DNA of 64,000 nt, from the NCBI RefSeq assembly GCF_000829825.1, contig NZ_JXSL01000020.1, positions 62,001-126,000 of the forward strand, given 5' to 3'. Shown here piece after piece: positions 55,729 to 64,000 of this stretch. Both the position numbers and the translations under genes were made by a program. The DNA is from Paramagnetospirillum magnetotacticum MS-1 (lineage in GTDB: Bacteria > Pseudomonadota > Alphaproteobacteria > Rhodospirillales > Magnetospirillaceae). Below the pieces are notes generated by a model. That model searched no databases, was not told where the DNA came from, and saw nothing but the letters and a program-made list of their open reading frames with translations. How positions within the stretch are numbered: position 1 is the stretch's first letter; each line of letters begins with the position of its first letter.

Positions 55729-56826
55729 CATTTCCAGGTTCTTGGCCATCAGTTCGTCGTAATTGTCGATGGCCGGGCGCTGGTTATCCAGCGGCAGATC
55801 GGGGGCGAAGGGGCCTTCGGTACGGGGGCCGCGCAAGGCCACCATGGCGGCCTTCAGCGGATGGCTGATGGTGTCCACCACGGCGGTGGCCTCATAGCCC
55901 GAATGGACCATGCAATCGGCGCACTTCTCGTATTTGCCGGTGCCGTAGGAGTCCCAATCGGTCTCCTCCATCAGTTCCTTGTAGGTCTTGGCATAGCCCT
56001 CGCCCAGCAGGTAGCAGGGGCGCTGCCAGCCGAAGACGTTGCGGGTCGGATTGCCCCAGGGCGTGCACTGATAGGTCTGGTTGCCCGCCAGGAAGTCCAT
56101 GAACAGCGACGACTGGGTGAATTCCCACTTCTTGCCCCGGCCCAGGCGGAACAGCTTGCGGAACAGTTCCTTGGTGGCGCGGCGGTTGAGGAAGTGCTCG
56201 GTATCGGGCGCGCGCTCATAGGCATAGCCGGGCGACAGCGTGATGCCGCCCACGCCGATGGACTTGGTGTAGTCGAAGAACGCGGCCATGCGCTCGGCAT
56301 CGGCGTTGTTGAACAAGGTGCAGTTGATATTGACCTGGAAGCCCTTGGCCTTGGCCGCCTTGATGGCCGAGACGGCCTGATCGAAGGTGCCTTCGCGCGA
56401 CACGGCGCGGTCGTGGTCATCGCGGTTGCCGTCCAGGTGGACGGTCCAGGTGAAGTTCTTGTGCGGCTTGAAGGAATCGAGCTTCTTTTCCAGCAGCAGG
56501 GCATTGGTGCAGACGAAGACGATCTTGCCCTTGGCCAAAGCGCCCTCGACGATCTGGTCTATCTCGCGGTGCAGCAGCGGCTCGCCGCCCGCCAGCACCA
56601 CCACGGGGGCCGGGCACTCGTCGATGGAGGCCAGGGCATCGGCCACCGAGATGCGGGAATTCAAAATGGCGTCGGGATAATCGATCTTGCCGCAGCCGTT
56701 GCAGGTCAGGTTACAACGGAACAGCGGCTCCATCATCAGCACCAGCGGATAGCGCTTATTGCCGGAAAGGTGCTGCTTGACGATATAGGAACCGATGCGC
56801 AGCGACTGGTGCAGGGGGACGGCCAC
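55678..56826 (-). CDS. hpnH: Radical SAM adenosyl-hopene synthase HpnH
   Basis: 382 aa, GTG start. Radical SAM protein with the Cys cluster CNLTCNGCG (about residues 38-46), LAGGEPLLH and a C-terminal SPASM-like region with CADCMVHSG. It joins the 5'-deoxyadenosyl group to hopene, starting the extended C35 hopanoid side chain. It is on the opposite strand from the other hpn genes and converges on hpnG. No good ribosome-binding site at the GTG, so the start may be slightly off. Confidence 0.92.
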   Translation of the reverse strand: MAVPLHQSLRIGSYIVKQHLSGNKRYPLVLMMEPLFRCNLTCNGCGKIDYPDAILNSRISVADALASIDECPAPVVVLAGGEPLLHREIDQIVEGALAKGKIVFVCTNALLLEKKLDSFKPHKNFTWTVHLDGNRDDHDRAVSREGTFDQAVSAIKAAKAKGFQVNINCTLFNNADAERMAAFFDYTKSIGVGGITLSPGYAYERAPDTEHFLNRRATKELFRKLFRLGRGKKWEFTQSSLFMDFLAGNQTYQCTPWGNPTRNVFGWQRPCYLLGEGYAKTYKELMEETDWDSYGTGKYEKCADCMVHSGYEATAVVDTISHPLKAAMVALRGPRTEGPFAPDLPLDNQRPAIDNYDELMAKNLEMLHAEGRANNLHRVSQG

Positions 56827-56954
56827 GGGCTGAACTCTGATGTTGCCTCGAAAACGCTCTCATGGCTGGGAGCGGGCGGATCATACAGGCGTGGCCCGGA
56901 AAGTTTCAACAGTTGAAGGTGTAGGGGCATTATGCGGGGGGCACCGTGCCCGGC

Positions 56955-57034
56955 TGTCATCCCGGCCTTGAGCCGGGATCCAGGAGTCGCTCCCCCCTGG
57001 GTCCCGGATAGCGCTGCGCGCTTCCGGGATGACG
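56955..57034. repeat. REP-like palindromic repeat R4
   Basis: Opens TGTCATCCCGG, closes CCGGGATGACG, with GGATCCAGGAGTCGC in the left half. It lies between the start of hpnH and the end of phoB, so it falls downstream of the pst operon and may help end that transcript. Confidence 0.78.
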
Positions 57035-57046
57035 ATGGTTCGTTAT

Positions 57047-57769
57047 TTACGCCGCATCCTCGCTGTCCAGCGCATAGCCCGCCGCGCGCACCGTGCGGAT
57101 GATGTCGGCTTCGGTGTCGCAGTTCAACGCCTTCCTGAGGCGGCGGATATGTACGTCCACGGTTCGCGGCTCCACATAGATGTCGGGCCCCCAGACGGCA
57201 TCCAGCAATTCCTCGCGCGAGAAGACCTGTCCCGGGTGCTGCAGGAAGAACTGCAGCAGGCGGAACTCGGTGGGGCCGAGATGGATGGGCTTGCCGCCCC
57301 GCGTCACCCGATGCGATGCCAGATCCATGGCGATGTCGCCCCAGCCGATCTGGCCTTTCTGGCTGACCGGCTGAGCGCGGCGCAGCAGGGCGCGGACGCG
57401 GGCCATCAGTTCGGGCAGGGAGAAGGGCTTGGTGAGATAGTCGTCGGCGCCGGTATTGAGGCCTCTGATCTTGTCGCCTTCCTCGCCCCGGGCGGTCAGC
57501 ATGATGATGGGCAGTTCGCGGGTAGCGGGCTTACGGCGGATCTGGCGGCAGATCTCGATGCCAGACAGCGAGGGCAGCATCCAGTCCAGCAGCACCAGAT
57601 CGGGTTTGCGCTCGGACAGGACGGTCAACGCCTCCTCGCCATCGCCTGCCTCGGCGACGCGATAGCCTTCCTTTTCAAGGTTATAACGCAGCATGGTGGC
57701 CAACGCCGCCTCGTCCTCGACGACCAGGACCAGGGGCTTGGAAGTATTGGCGGACTCGCGGGCGTTCAT
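57047..57769 (-). CDS. phoB: Phosphate regulon response regulator PhoB
   Basis: 240 aa. Receiver with VEDE, phosphoacceptor in VLLDWMLP and Lys in TKPF, then an OmpR-type winged helix (LGPTEFRLLQFFLQHPGQVFSREELLDAVWG and RTVDVHIRRLRKAL). PhoB family features include the DWMLP receiver and the VEPRTVDVHI stretch. Its start overlaps the PhoU stop by four bases. Acts on Pho boxes such as the one before pstS. PhoR is not encoded here. Confidence 0.95.
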   Translation of the reverse strand: MNARESANTSKPLVLVVEDEAALATMLRYNLEKEGYRVAEAGDGEEALTVLSERKPDLVLLDWMLPSLSGIEICRQIRRKPATRELPIIMLTARGEEGDKIRGLNTGADDYLTKPFSLPELMARVRALLRRAQPVSQKGQIGWGDIAMDLASHRVTRGGKPIHLGPTEFRLLQFFLQHPGQVFSREELLDAVWGPDIYVEPRTVDVHIRRLRKALNCDTEADIIRTVRAAGYALDSEDAA

Positions 57770-58461
57770 TCCTGGGCTCCGAGGGAAGCGCCCTTGGGCC
57801 GGAGGCCCTTGGGCTGGGTGCCGAGAATCTGGAAGTGCAGGGTCTCGGCGATATTGGTGGCGTGATCGCCGATGCGTTCCATGTTCTTGGCGATGAACAG
57901 CAGATGGGTCGATGCGGTGATGGTGCCGGAATCCTCGTTCATCTGGCTGATCAGGTCACGGAAGACGGTATTATAAAGGGAATCCACGTCCTCGTCGCGT
58001 GCCCAGACACCGATGGCCTTGTCCAGGTCCTTGTCCACATAGGCGTCGAGAATATCCTTCAGCAAGGCCAGGACCAGTTCCCCCAGGCGCACCACGCCCG
58101 CGGTCTGGGCCGTGGCGGGAAGATGGTTGAGGACCAGGGCGCGCTTGGACAGATTGGCGGCGTAATCGCCGATGCGCTCGATCTCGCCCGAGATGTTCAG
58201 CGCCGCTACGATGTGGCGGAGATCGCCAGCCATGGGCTGGCGCAGAGCCAGCAGGCGCACCGCGAAGCTGTCCACCTCGGCATCCAGTTCGTCGATGCGG
58301 CAATCGCCGTCCACCACCTTGTGGGCCAGTTCGTCGTCGCGGCGCGACAGCGACTGAAGCGCCGCGCCCAACTGGGCCTCGGCCAAGCCACCCATCTGGG
58401 CGATCATGCCCGACAGATGCGCCAGTTCGTCGTCGTAGGATTTAACGGTGTGATCAGTCAT
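57766..58461 (-). CDS. phoU: Phosphate transport regulator PhoU
   Basis: 231 aa, a two-repeat all-helical PhoU protein with the metal-binding E/DxxxD motifs in each half (visible as RIGDYAANL and RIGDHATNI). It links the PstSCAB transporter to PhoR/PhoB, dampening PhoB when phosphate is ample. Placed after pstB and before phoB in the operon, with one base between the pstB stop and its own start. Confidence 0.95.
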   Translation of the reverse strand: MTDHTVKSYDDELAHLSGMIAQMGGLAEAQLGAALQSLSRRDDELAHKVVDGDCRIDELDAEVDSFAVRLLALRQPMAGDLRHIVAALNISGEIERIGDYAANLSKRALVLNHLPATAQTAGVVRLGELVLALLKDILDAYVDKDLDKAIGVWARDEDVDSLYNTVFRDLISQMNEDSGTITASTHLLFIAKNMERIGDHATNIAETLHFQILGTQPKGLRPKGASLGAQE

Positions 58462-58462
58462 A

Positions 58463-59242
58463 TCAGCCGAACCGCCCGGTGATGTAGCCCTGGGTCAAGG
58501 GCTCCTTGGGATTGGTGAAGATCTCCTCGGTGCCGCCCACCTCGATCAGCTTGCCCAGATGGAAGAAGGCGGTGCGCTGAGAGACGCGGGCCGCCTGCTG
58601 CATGGAATGGGTGACGATGACGATGGTGAAGTTGTCGCGCAGTTCGTCGATCAGCTCTTCCACCTTGGCGGTGGCGATGGGGTCCAGCGCCGAACAGGGC
58701 TCGTCCATCAGGATCACTTCGGGGGCCACGGCGATGGCGCGCGCGATGCACAGGCGCTGCTGCTGGCCGCCCGACAGGCCGGTGCCCGATTCCGACAGGC
58801 GGCTTTCCACCTCGGCCAGCAGACCGGCCTTTTCCAGGCTGTTCATGACGATCTCGTCCAACTCCGCCTGATCGCGGGCCAGGCCGTGAATGCGTGGCCC
58901 ATAGGCCACGTTGTCGTAGATGGATTTGGGGAAGGGATTGGGCTTTTGGAACACCATGCCCACGCGGGCGCGCAACTGCACCACGTCCAATTCGCGGTCA
59001 TAGACATCGCTGCCATCGAGGGTAAGGCTGCCGGTGACCTTGGCGCCTTCCACCATGTCGTTCATGCGGTTGATGCAGCGCAGGAAGGTGGACTTGCCGC
59101 AGCCCGACGGGCCGATCAGAGCGGTGACCTCGCCAGCCGGGATGTCCAGGTCGATATCATGGAGCGCCTGCTTCTCGCCGTAATGGACGTTGAGGCCGCG
59201 CGCCGAGATCTTGGAAGTGCCACGGGGAATGAACTGGTTCAT
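58463..59242 (-). CDS. pstB: Phosphate ABC transporter ATPase PstB
   Basis: 259 aa. Walker [10 protein letters not shown], signature SGGQQQRL, Walker [13 protein letters not shown] and the switch histidine in [14 protein letters not shown] and the [13 protein letters not shown]-loop are typical of PstB. It powers high-affinity phosphate uptake. Starts 7 bp after the pstA stop. Confidence 0.97.
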   Translation of the reverse strand: MNQFIPRGTSKISARGLNVHYGEKQALHDIDLDIPAGEVTALIGPSGCGKSTFLRCINRMNDMVEGAKVTGSLTLDGSDVYDRELDVVQLRARVGMVFQKPNPFPKSIYDNVAYGPRIHGLARDQAELDEIVMNSLEKAGLLAEVESRLSESGTGLSGGQQQRLCIARAIAVAPEVILMDEPCSALDPIATAKVEELIDELRDNFTIVIVTHSMQQAARVSQRTAFFHLGKLIEVGGTEEIFTNPKEPLTQGYITGRFG

Positions 59243-59249
59243 GATTGTT

Positions 59250-60533
59250 CTACCACCGGCGTTCGAATTTGTTGCGCAGCCAGATGGCCGCCATGTTCAT
59301 GACCACCAGGAACAGCAGCAGCACCATGATGGCCGCCGAGGTCTTTTCCACGAAGGCGCGTTCCGAGCTTCCCGCCCACAGATAGATCTGCACCGGCAGC
59401 ACTGCCGAAGGGTCCAGCGGGCTCTTGGGGATATCGACGATGAAGGCCACCATGCCGATCATCAAGAGCGGCGCCGTCTCGCCAAGGGCACGCGCCATGC
59501 CGAGGATGGTGCCGGTCAGCATGCCCGGCATGGCCAGCGGCAGGACGTGATGGGCGACGATCTGCAAGGGCGAGGCTCCCAGACCGGCGGCGGCCTGGCG
59601 GATGGAGGGCGGCACGGCCTTCAACGCGGCTCGGCCCGCGATGATGATGGTGGGCAGGCAGATCAGCGCCAGGACCAGACCGCCCGCCACCGGCGACGAG
59701 CGCGGCAGGTGGAAGACGTTGAGGAACACCGCCAGGCCCAGCAGGCCGAACACCACGGAGGGCACGGCGGCCAGATTGTTGATGTTGACCTCGATCAGAT
59801 CGGTCCAGCGGTTCTTGGGCGCGAATTCCTCGAGATAGACGGCGGTCGCCACGCCAAGGGGGAAGCTGACGGCCAGGGTGACCAGCAGCGAGAAGAACGA
59901 GCCGACCACCGCGCCCCAGATGCCCGCCTGTTCCGGCGCCCGCGAATCGCCGCCGGTGAAGAACTGGGCGTTGAAGGCCTTGCGGATCAGACCGGCCTTG
60001 TTCAACTCGGCCAGCCAACCCAACTGACGCTCGTTGAGGGTATCTGTGGCCTGTCCCTTGTTGACCATGTCCAACTTGTCCGATGCCAGCAGCCAGACAT
60101 TGGCCTTGGCCCCGATCAGGCCGGGATCCTGGGCGACCATGCGACGCAGCTGCTCGGCGCCCATGGTGCTGACCAGAGCGGAGAGGTCGCGCCGCGCGCT
60201 CCTGTCGCCATCGGGGACCAGACGGGCGGCCAGGGCGTTACGCACCAAAGCGGGATAATCGGCGGCATCGAGAATAGCCGGATCGCGGTTGCCGTCGGGA
60301 TCGATGACGTCGGCGTCAAAGCTGACCTCCATGGCGATCTGGGTCTGGAAGAAACCGGTCCAGCCCTTGGCCACCACGGTGCCCAGCAGCAAAACCAGGA
60401 ACCCGGCCGAGATCAGGATCGAGGCAAGGCCCAGGAGACGGAAGCGCCGCTCGGCGGCATAGCGGCGGCCCAGACGGGCGGCCACGGTTTCGGCGGTGCG
60501 GGCCGCCACGGAAGCTTGAGCCATCTCAGTCAT
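59250..60533 (-). CDS. pstA: Phosphate ABC transporter permease PstA
   Basis: 427 aa, longer than E. coli PstA because of an N-terminal DUF3333 region (about 1-205), usual in alphaproteobacteria. Membrane core about 205-420 with the EAA-like loop [23 protein letters not shown]. The ATG overlaps the pstC stop by 8 bases. It forms the channel with PstC. Confidence 0.95.
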   Translation of the reverse strand: MTEMAQASVAARTAETVAARLGRRYAAERRFRLLGLASILISAGFLVLLLGTVVAKGWTGFFQTQIAMEVSFDADVIDPDGNRDPAILDAADYPALVRNALAARLVPDGDRSARRDLSALVSTMGAEQLRRMVAQDPGLIGAKANVWLLASDKLDMVNKGQATDTLNERQLGWLAELNKAGLIRKAFNAQFFTGGDSRAPEQAGIWGAVVGSFFSLLVTLAVSFPLGVATAVYLEEFAPKNRWTDLIEVNINNLAAVPSVVFGLLGLAVFLNVFHLPRSSPVAGGLVLALICLPTIIIAGRAALKAVPPSIRQAAAGLGASPLQIVAHHVLPLAMPGMLTGTILGMARALGETAPLLMIGMVAFIVDIPKSPLDPSAVLPVQIYLWAGSSERAFVEKTSAAIMVLLLFLVVMNMAAIWLRNKFERRW

Positions 60534-61899
60534 ACTTTTCCCGATACTTCTGCACGATGTGAAGCGCCACCACGTTCAGCCCCAGGGTAATGGCGAACAA
60601 CATCAGGCCAAGGGCGAAGGCGGCCAGGGTCTTTGGGCTGTCGAATTCGGTGTCGCCCACCAGCAGGGTGACGATCTGGACGGTGACGGTGGTCACTGCT
60701 TCCAGGGGATTGGCGGTCAGCTTGGCGGACAGACCGGCGGCCATGACCACGATCATGGTCTCGCCGATGGCCCGAGATACGGCCAGCAGCACGCCGCCGA
60801 CGATGCCGGGCAAGGCGGCGGGCAGCACCACCTGAAGGATGGTCTCCGACCGCGTGGCGCCCAGGCCGAAAGCGCCTTCGCGCAAGGACTGGGGCACGGC
60901 GGTGATGACGTCGTCAGAGAGCGAGGAAATCAGGGGGATCAGGGTGATGCCCATGACGAAACCGGCCGCCAGGGCGCTTTCCGCCGCCACGTTGAGGCCG
61001 AAGGCCGCGCCAACGGCGCGGATGGCAGGCGCCACCGTCACCACGGCGAAGAAGCCGAAGACCACGGTGGGAATGCCCGCCAGGATCTCCAGCGCGGGCT
61101 TTGCCACGGCGCGGATGCGCGGCTGGGCGTATTCCGACATGTAGATGGCCGAGAACAGGCCCAAGGGCAGGGCGACGATCATGGAGATGGCGCTGATCAG
61201 CAAGGTGCCGGTGAACAGCGGCACCATGCCGAAGGCGCCCGTGCTGCCCACCTGATCGGAGCGGGTGGACATTTGCGGGCTCCAGTTGAGCCCGAACAGG
61301 AAGTCCAGGAAATCCACCATCTGGAAGAAGCGCAGCGCCTCGAACAGTAGCGAGAGCACGATGCCCACGGTGGTGAAGATGGCCACGGTGGAACTGGCCA
61401 CCAGGAAGATGTTGATGGTGCGCTCGACCCTGGGGCGGGCGCGCAGCTGGGCATGGATGCGGCGGAGCGCGAAGGCGGCACCGGCCAGGGCCAGGGACAC
61501 GGTCACGGCGACCGAGGCCGCATAGCCGGTCTGCTGCAGCCGGAGATAGTGTTCGGCGGCGGCGGCGAAGTCGGCATTGGCGGTGGCATGGCCCTGGGCG
61601 GCATTGCGCACTTCGTTGAGGATGACGTCGATCTGCTCGGTGGGAAGGCCTTGCAGGGCGGCGGGCAGGTCATTGATGACCAGGGCGCGGATCAGGCCGG
61701 GCTCGAAGCTCACCCACAGGGCCAGGACGGCGAAGGCGGGCAGGCCGCACCACAGAGCCACCCACCAGCCGTAATAACCGGGCAGCGAATGAAGGGTGCC
61801 GGGATGGCCCGAGGCGACGGCGAGAGCGCGCTTGCGCCCCAGCTGGAAGGCCAAGGAGGACAGCAGCAGCAAAATGGTGGCGAGGATGACGGTCTGCAT
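60526..61899 (-). CDS. pstC: Phosphate ABC transporter permease PstC
   Basis: 457 aa, an extended alphaproteobacterial form with an N-terminal membrane and soluble segment (about 1-160). The core has six helices, with the coupling loop GLGATRSETILQVVLPAALPGIVGG. Works with PstA. It is separated from pstS by 60 bp that contain a strong hairpin. Confidence 0.95.
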   Translation of the reverse strand: MQTVILATILLLLSSLAFQLGRKRALAVASGHPGTLHSLPGYYGWWVALWCGLPAFAVLALWVSFEPGLIRALVINDLPAALQGLPTEQIDVILNEVRNAAQGHATANADFAAAAEHYLRLQQTGYAASVAVTVSLALAGAAFALRRIHAQLRARPRVERTINIFLVASSTVAIFTTVGIVLSLLFEALRFFQMVDFLDFLFGLNWSPQMSTRSDQVGSTGAFGMVPLFTGTLLISAISMIVALPLGLFSAIYMSEYAQPRIRAVAKPALEILAGIPTVVFGFFAVVTVAPAIRAVGAAFGLNVAAESALAAGFVMGITLIPLISSLSDDVITAVPQSLREGAFGLGATRSETILQVVLPAALPGIVGGVLLAVSRAIGETMIVVMAAGLSAKLTANPLEAVTTVTVQIVTLLVGDTEFDSPKTLAAFALGLMLFAITLGLNVVALHIVQKYREKYD

Positions 61900-61926
61900 G
61901 GATCGGGCGGCCCGAGAAAGGTAAGT

Positions 61927-61951
61927 GGGGGAGGCCGCTTGGGCCTCCCCC
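61927..61951 (-). terminator. Intercistronic hairpin between pstS and pstC
   Basis: GGGGGAGGCC pairs exactly with GGCCTCCCCC around a five-base loop. The minus-strand transcript does not continue with a clear T-run, so it is more likely a partial terminator or mRNA-stability element that keeps pstS expression above the rest of the operon. Confidence 0.65.
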
Positions 61952-61959
61952 GGGGGTCA

Positions 61960-62985
61960 CTACATCTTCAGGTCGCCCAGATTGCGGGCGTTGGCGGCCT
62001 GCTCCTTGCGGGAGGCGTCGGGAGACGCGATCAGGCCCTTGTCGGCCAGATAGCCTTCCTTGCCCCAGGCCTTGTCCGAGGTGAACTCGGCCACGTATTC
62101 CTTGACGCCGGGGATCATGCCCACATGCTGCTTCTTGATGTAGAAGAACAGCGGACGCGACACCGGATATTTGTTGGTGGCGATGGCGTCATAGGTGGCG
62201 ATCACGCCGTCCACCGGGGCGGCCTTCACCTTGTCGCGGTTCTGGTCCAGATAGCTGAAGGTGATGACGCCCAGCGCGGCCGGGTTCGAGGTCACCTTCT
62301 GCTGGATGACGGTGTAGTTCTCCGACACCTCGACCCAGGCGCCGTCTTCGCGAACGGTGCGGCAGGCTTTCTTGCCCGCGTCCTTGTCCATGGCCTTGAT
62401 CTCGGGCTGCTTGCCGCAGGCGGGGTCGAGGACCAGTTCCACATAGGCGTCGCGGGTGCCGTGGTTCGGGGCCGGGCCATAGACCAGGATCGGCTCCTTG
62501 GGCAGCGACGGATCGATGTCGCTCCAGTTCTTGTAAGGATTGGGCACCAGCTTGCCGCCCACCACCACGTCCTTGGCGGTGGCCTTGTACATCTGCTCGC
62601 GGGTCAGCGCGAAGTCGGGACCGGCCTTGGAATTCATGAACACGATGCCGTCATAGCCGATCACCACTTCGGTGATGCCGGTGACGCCGTTCTTGGTGCA
62701 GAACTCAACCTCGGACGGCTCGATGCGGCGAGACGCGTTGGTGATGTCGGGGAAGGTCTCGCCCACGCCCGAACAGAACAGGCGCATGCCGCCGCCGGTG
62801 CCGGTGCTCTCGACCACCGGGGTCTTGAACTTGCCGGTCTTGCCGAAGGCTTCGGCCACGGCGGTGGAGAAGGGATAGACGGTGGAGGACCCGACGATGC
62901 GGATCTGATCGCGGGCCTGCGCGGCACCGGCGGTGGCGATGACGGCCAGGGCGGCTGCGGCGACGGCCAGGGTCTTGGTGGACAT
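61960..62985 (-). CDS. pstS: Periplasmic phosphate-binding protein PstS
   Basis: 341 aa from the ATG at 62985, which has a strong GGAGG site; a longer frame is not supported. Sec signal peptide (MSTKTLAVAAAALAVIATAGAAQA), then IRIVGSSTVYPFSTAVAEAFG and the phosphate-site motifs ESTGTGGGM and GTRDAYVELV. It catches phosphate in the periplasm for PstCAB. First gene of pstSCAB-phoU-phoB, behind a Pho box. It is a PstS of the extended type common in alphaproteobacteria. Confidence 0.96.
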   Translation of the reverse strand: MSTKTLAVAAAALAVIATAGAAQARDQIRIVGSSTVYPFSTAVAEAFGKTGKFKTPVVESTGTGGGMRLFCSGVGETFPDITNASRRIEPSEVEFCTKNGVTGITEVVIGYDGIVFMNSKAGPDFALTREQMYKATAKDVVVGGKLVPNPYKNWSDIDPSLPKEPILVYGPAPNHGTRDAYVELVLDPACGKQPEIKAMDKDAGKKACRTVREDGAWVEVSENYTVIQQKVTSNPAALGVITFSYLDQNRDKVKAAPVDGVIATYDAIATNKYPVSRPLFFYIKKQHVGMIPGVKEYVAEFTSDKAWGKEGYLADKGLIASPDASRKEQAANARNLGDLKM

Positions 62986-63041
62986 GAAACCTCCGAGGGG
63001 AGTGCAATCGGGAGCGGGAGGCAAGGCTCCCACGGCCGGCA

Positions 63042-63047
63042 TCCTAT
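63042..63047 (-). promoter_or_regulatory. Candidate -10 of the pstS promoter
   Basis: TAGGAT on the minus strand, about 10 bases after the last Pho-box unit, where PhoB promoters have their -10. No separate -35 is needed. Confidence 0.55.
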
Positions 63048-63056
63048 CGGCGCTTT

Positions 63057-63097
63057 GTTACAACCCCGAGACACATGCGTGAAGCTTTTGTGACGGA
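63057..63097 (-). promoter_or_regulatory. Pho box upstream of pstS
   Basis: Four TCAC-like units, on the minus strand TCAC, TCAC, TCTC and TAAC, begin exactly 11 bp apart (plus-strand GTGA at 63090 and 63079, GAGA at 63068, GTTA at 63057). This is the 11-bp spacing of PhoB half-sites, and it lies 72 bp or more upstream of the start codon. Confidence 0.7.
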
Positions 63098-63101
63098 AAT
63101 A

Positions 63102-64000
63102 TTAAGCGTGCTGAATCAAGGGGATAATGGCTGATTCGAGGCGCGTGAGGGCCTCAATCAGACTCCATCCGGCCAGGTTTCCATAGCCCAGAATCAGGCC
63201 CGGAGGTCCTTTTGTGACACAATGGACGCTGAGCGGCGTGGGGGCCAGTCCCTGGGCGCGGGCGGCCTCCGCAGCCCTGATGTCGTCGGTTCCCTCGGGC
63301 AGCCAGAGGATGGCGTGCAGACCCGCCTCACCGGCGGTGACGGGCAGATGGGGGCCCAGGATGCGGGCCGCCGCCGCCAGCAGATCGCGCCGCCGCTTAC
63401 CGTAAACGGCGCGCATGCGCCGCAGATGGGCGCCGAAATGCCCTTCCTCCATGAAGGCGGCCATGGCGGCCTGGGTCAGCCCAGCGGGCGCCATGTCGGC
63501 GACGCGCCGGGCCGTGACGAAGGCGGGGATCAAGGGGGGCGGCAGGACCAGCCAGCCCAGGCGCAGGCCGGGAAACATGCTCTTGGAGAAGGTGCCGAGA
63601 TACACAGTGCGTCCCGCCCGGTCCAGCCCCTGCAACGAAGCGGTGGGCGGCCCGGCATGGCGGAAATCGCTGTCGTAATCGTCCTCGATGATCCAGCCGC
63701 CTTTGCGCGCGGCCCAATCAATCAGGGCAAGTCGGCGCGGCAGCGGCATGGTGGCACCGGTGGGAAATTGGTGCGACGGCGTGACGAAAGCCATTTTGGA
63801 CTGGGGGCAGATTCGCTCCGCCCGTTCCGGATCGAAGCCCTCGGCATCGACGGCCACCGGGATGCCCACCGCTCCGGCGGCACGCAGCACACCGGCCTGC
63901 CCGCCATAGCAGGGATCTTCCACCAAGACCCGGTCGCCCGGTTCCAGCAGGACGCGGGCCACCAGATCCAGGGCCTGCTGCGAACCTCCGACGATCATCA
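63102..64000 (-). CDS. MocR-type GntR/aminotransferase regulator, C-terminal part (runs off window)
   Basis: At least 299 codons; the start lies beyond the window. The aminotransferase fold type I domain has MIVGGSQQALDL, VEDPCYGGQ, IIEDDYDSDFRH and the PLP lysine in TFSKSMFPGLRLGW. This ordering matches MocR/PdxR regulators, which carry an N-terminal GntR helix-turn-helix; that part is not visible here. Without it, a plain aminotransferase cannot be excluded. It ends just upstream of the Pho box. Confidence 0.85.
   Translation of the reverse strand, partial: MIVGGSQQALDLVARVLLEPGDRVLVEDPCYGGQAGVLRAAGAVGIPVAVDAEGFDPERAERICPQSKMAFVTPSHQFPTGATMPLPRRLALIDWAARKGGWIIEDDYDSDFRHAGPPTASLQGLDRAGRTVYLGTFSKSMFPGLRLGWLVLPPPLIPAFVTARRVADMAPAGLTQAAMAAFMEEGHFGAHLRRMRAVYGKRRRDLLAAAARILGPHLPVTAGEAGLHAILWLPEGTDDIRAAEAARAQGLAPTPLSVHCVTKGPPGLILGYGNLAGWSLIEALTRLESAIIPLIQHA

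Overview
The window is a GC-rich stretch (roughly two-thirds G+C by eye) of an alphaproteobacterial chromosome. The gene families point to Rhodospirillales and most likely a Magnetospirillum-type organism: an extended PstA/PstC pair, DUF2794 and DUF3572 proteins, a hopanoid cluster, and many PAS/GGDEF/EAL and phosphorelay proteins. The genus is an inference, because no 16S rRNA or magnetosome gene is present. I saw no tRNA, rRNA or CRISPR array, and one gene runs off the right edge.

Layout. 0.1-4.65 kb: cell-envelope precursor genes yciB-glmS-glmU, with gph divergent. 4.7-13.1 kb: a signalling block made of a PAS-GGDEF-EAL-REC-HPt protein, an Rrf2/NsrR-like regulator, and an opposing operon of FIST sensor, 1,099-aa hybrid histidine kinase and REC-HD-GYP phosphodiesterase. 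It looks like a nitric-oxide/redox to c-di-GMP circuit. 13.3-23.4 kb: an MdtABC-like RND efflux system (adaptor, two pumps, outer-membrane lipoprotein). Palindromic repeats sit in both pump junctions, and a serine-recombinase-like gene that has lost its active site is inserted before the outer-membrane gene. 23.4-26.3 kb: small genes and a divergent TorR-like regulator/histidine kinase pair. 26.3-27.0 kb: repeat-rich DNA. 27.0-32.6 kb: small lipoproteins, a peroxiredoxin-like protein, and the YfgM-like/bamB/der group. 32.7-41.7 kb: mixed small genes, a NarL-type regulator and a substrate-binding protein coupled to a dCache-HAMP-PAS-GGDEF-EAL protein. 41.7-49.7 kb: a 32-aa membrane protein behind an FNR/FixK-type promoter, then an RHH protein, a poly-amino-acid-synthetase-like NRPS with its own Sfp-type transferase, and a Sel1 protein paired with a 560-aa unknown. 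49.9-56.8 kb: hopanoid genes hpnA-hpnB-hpnD-shc-hpnG and convergent hpnH. 57.0-63.1 kb: pstSCAB-phoU-phoB behind a four-unit Pho box. 63.1 kb to the end: the C-terminal part of a MocR-type regulator.

The least expected items are: (1) two copies of a non-coding MITE-like element (26587-27004 and 32654-32935) with terminal inverted repeats, 9-bp flanking duplications and a long internal inverted repeat; (2) the 32-aa single-helix protein under a near-consensus FNR/FixK box; (3) the FIST/NsrR/c-di-GMP block; (4) the Pls-like synthetase locus; (5) a pair of identically designed direct-repeat sites next to the degenerate recombinase gene. Coordinates, residue numbers and mismatch counts were made by eye.
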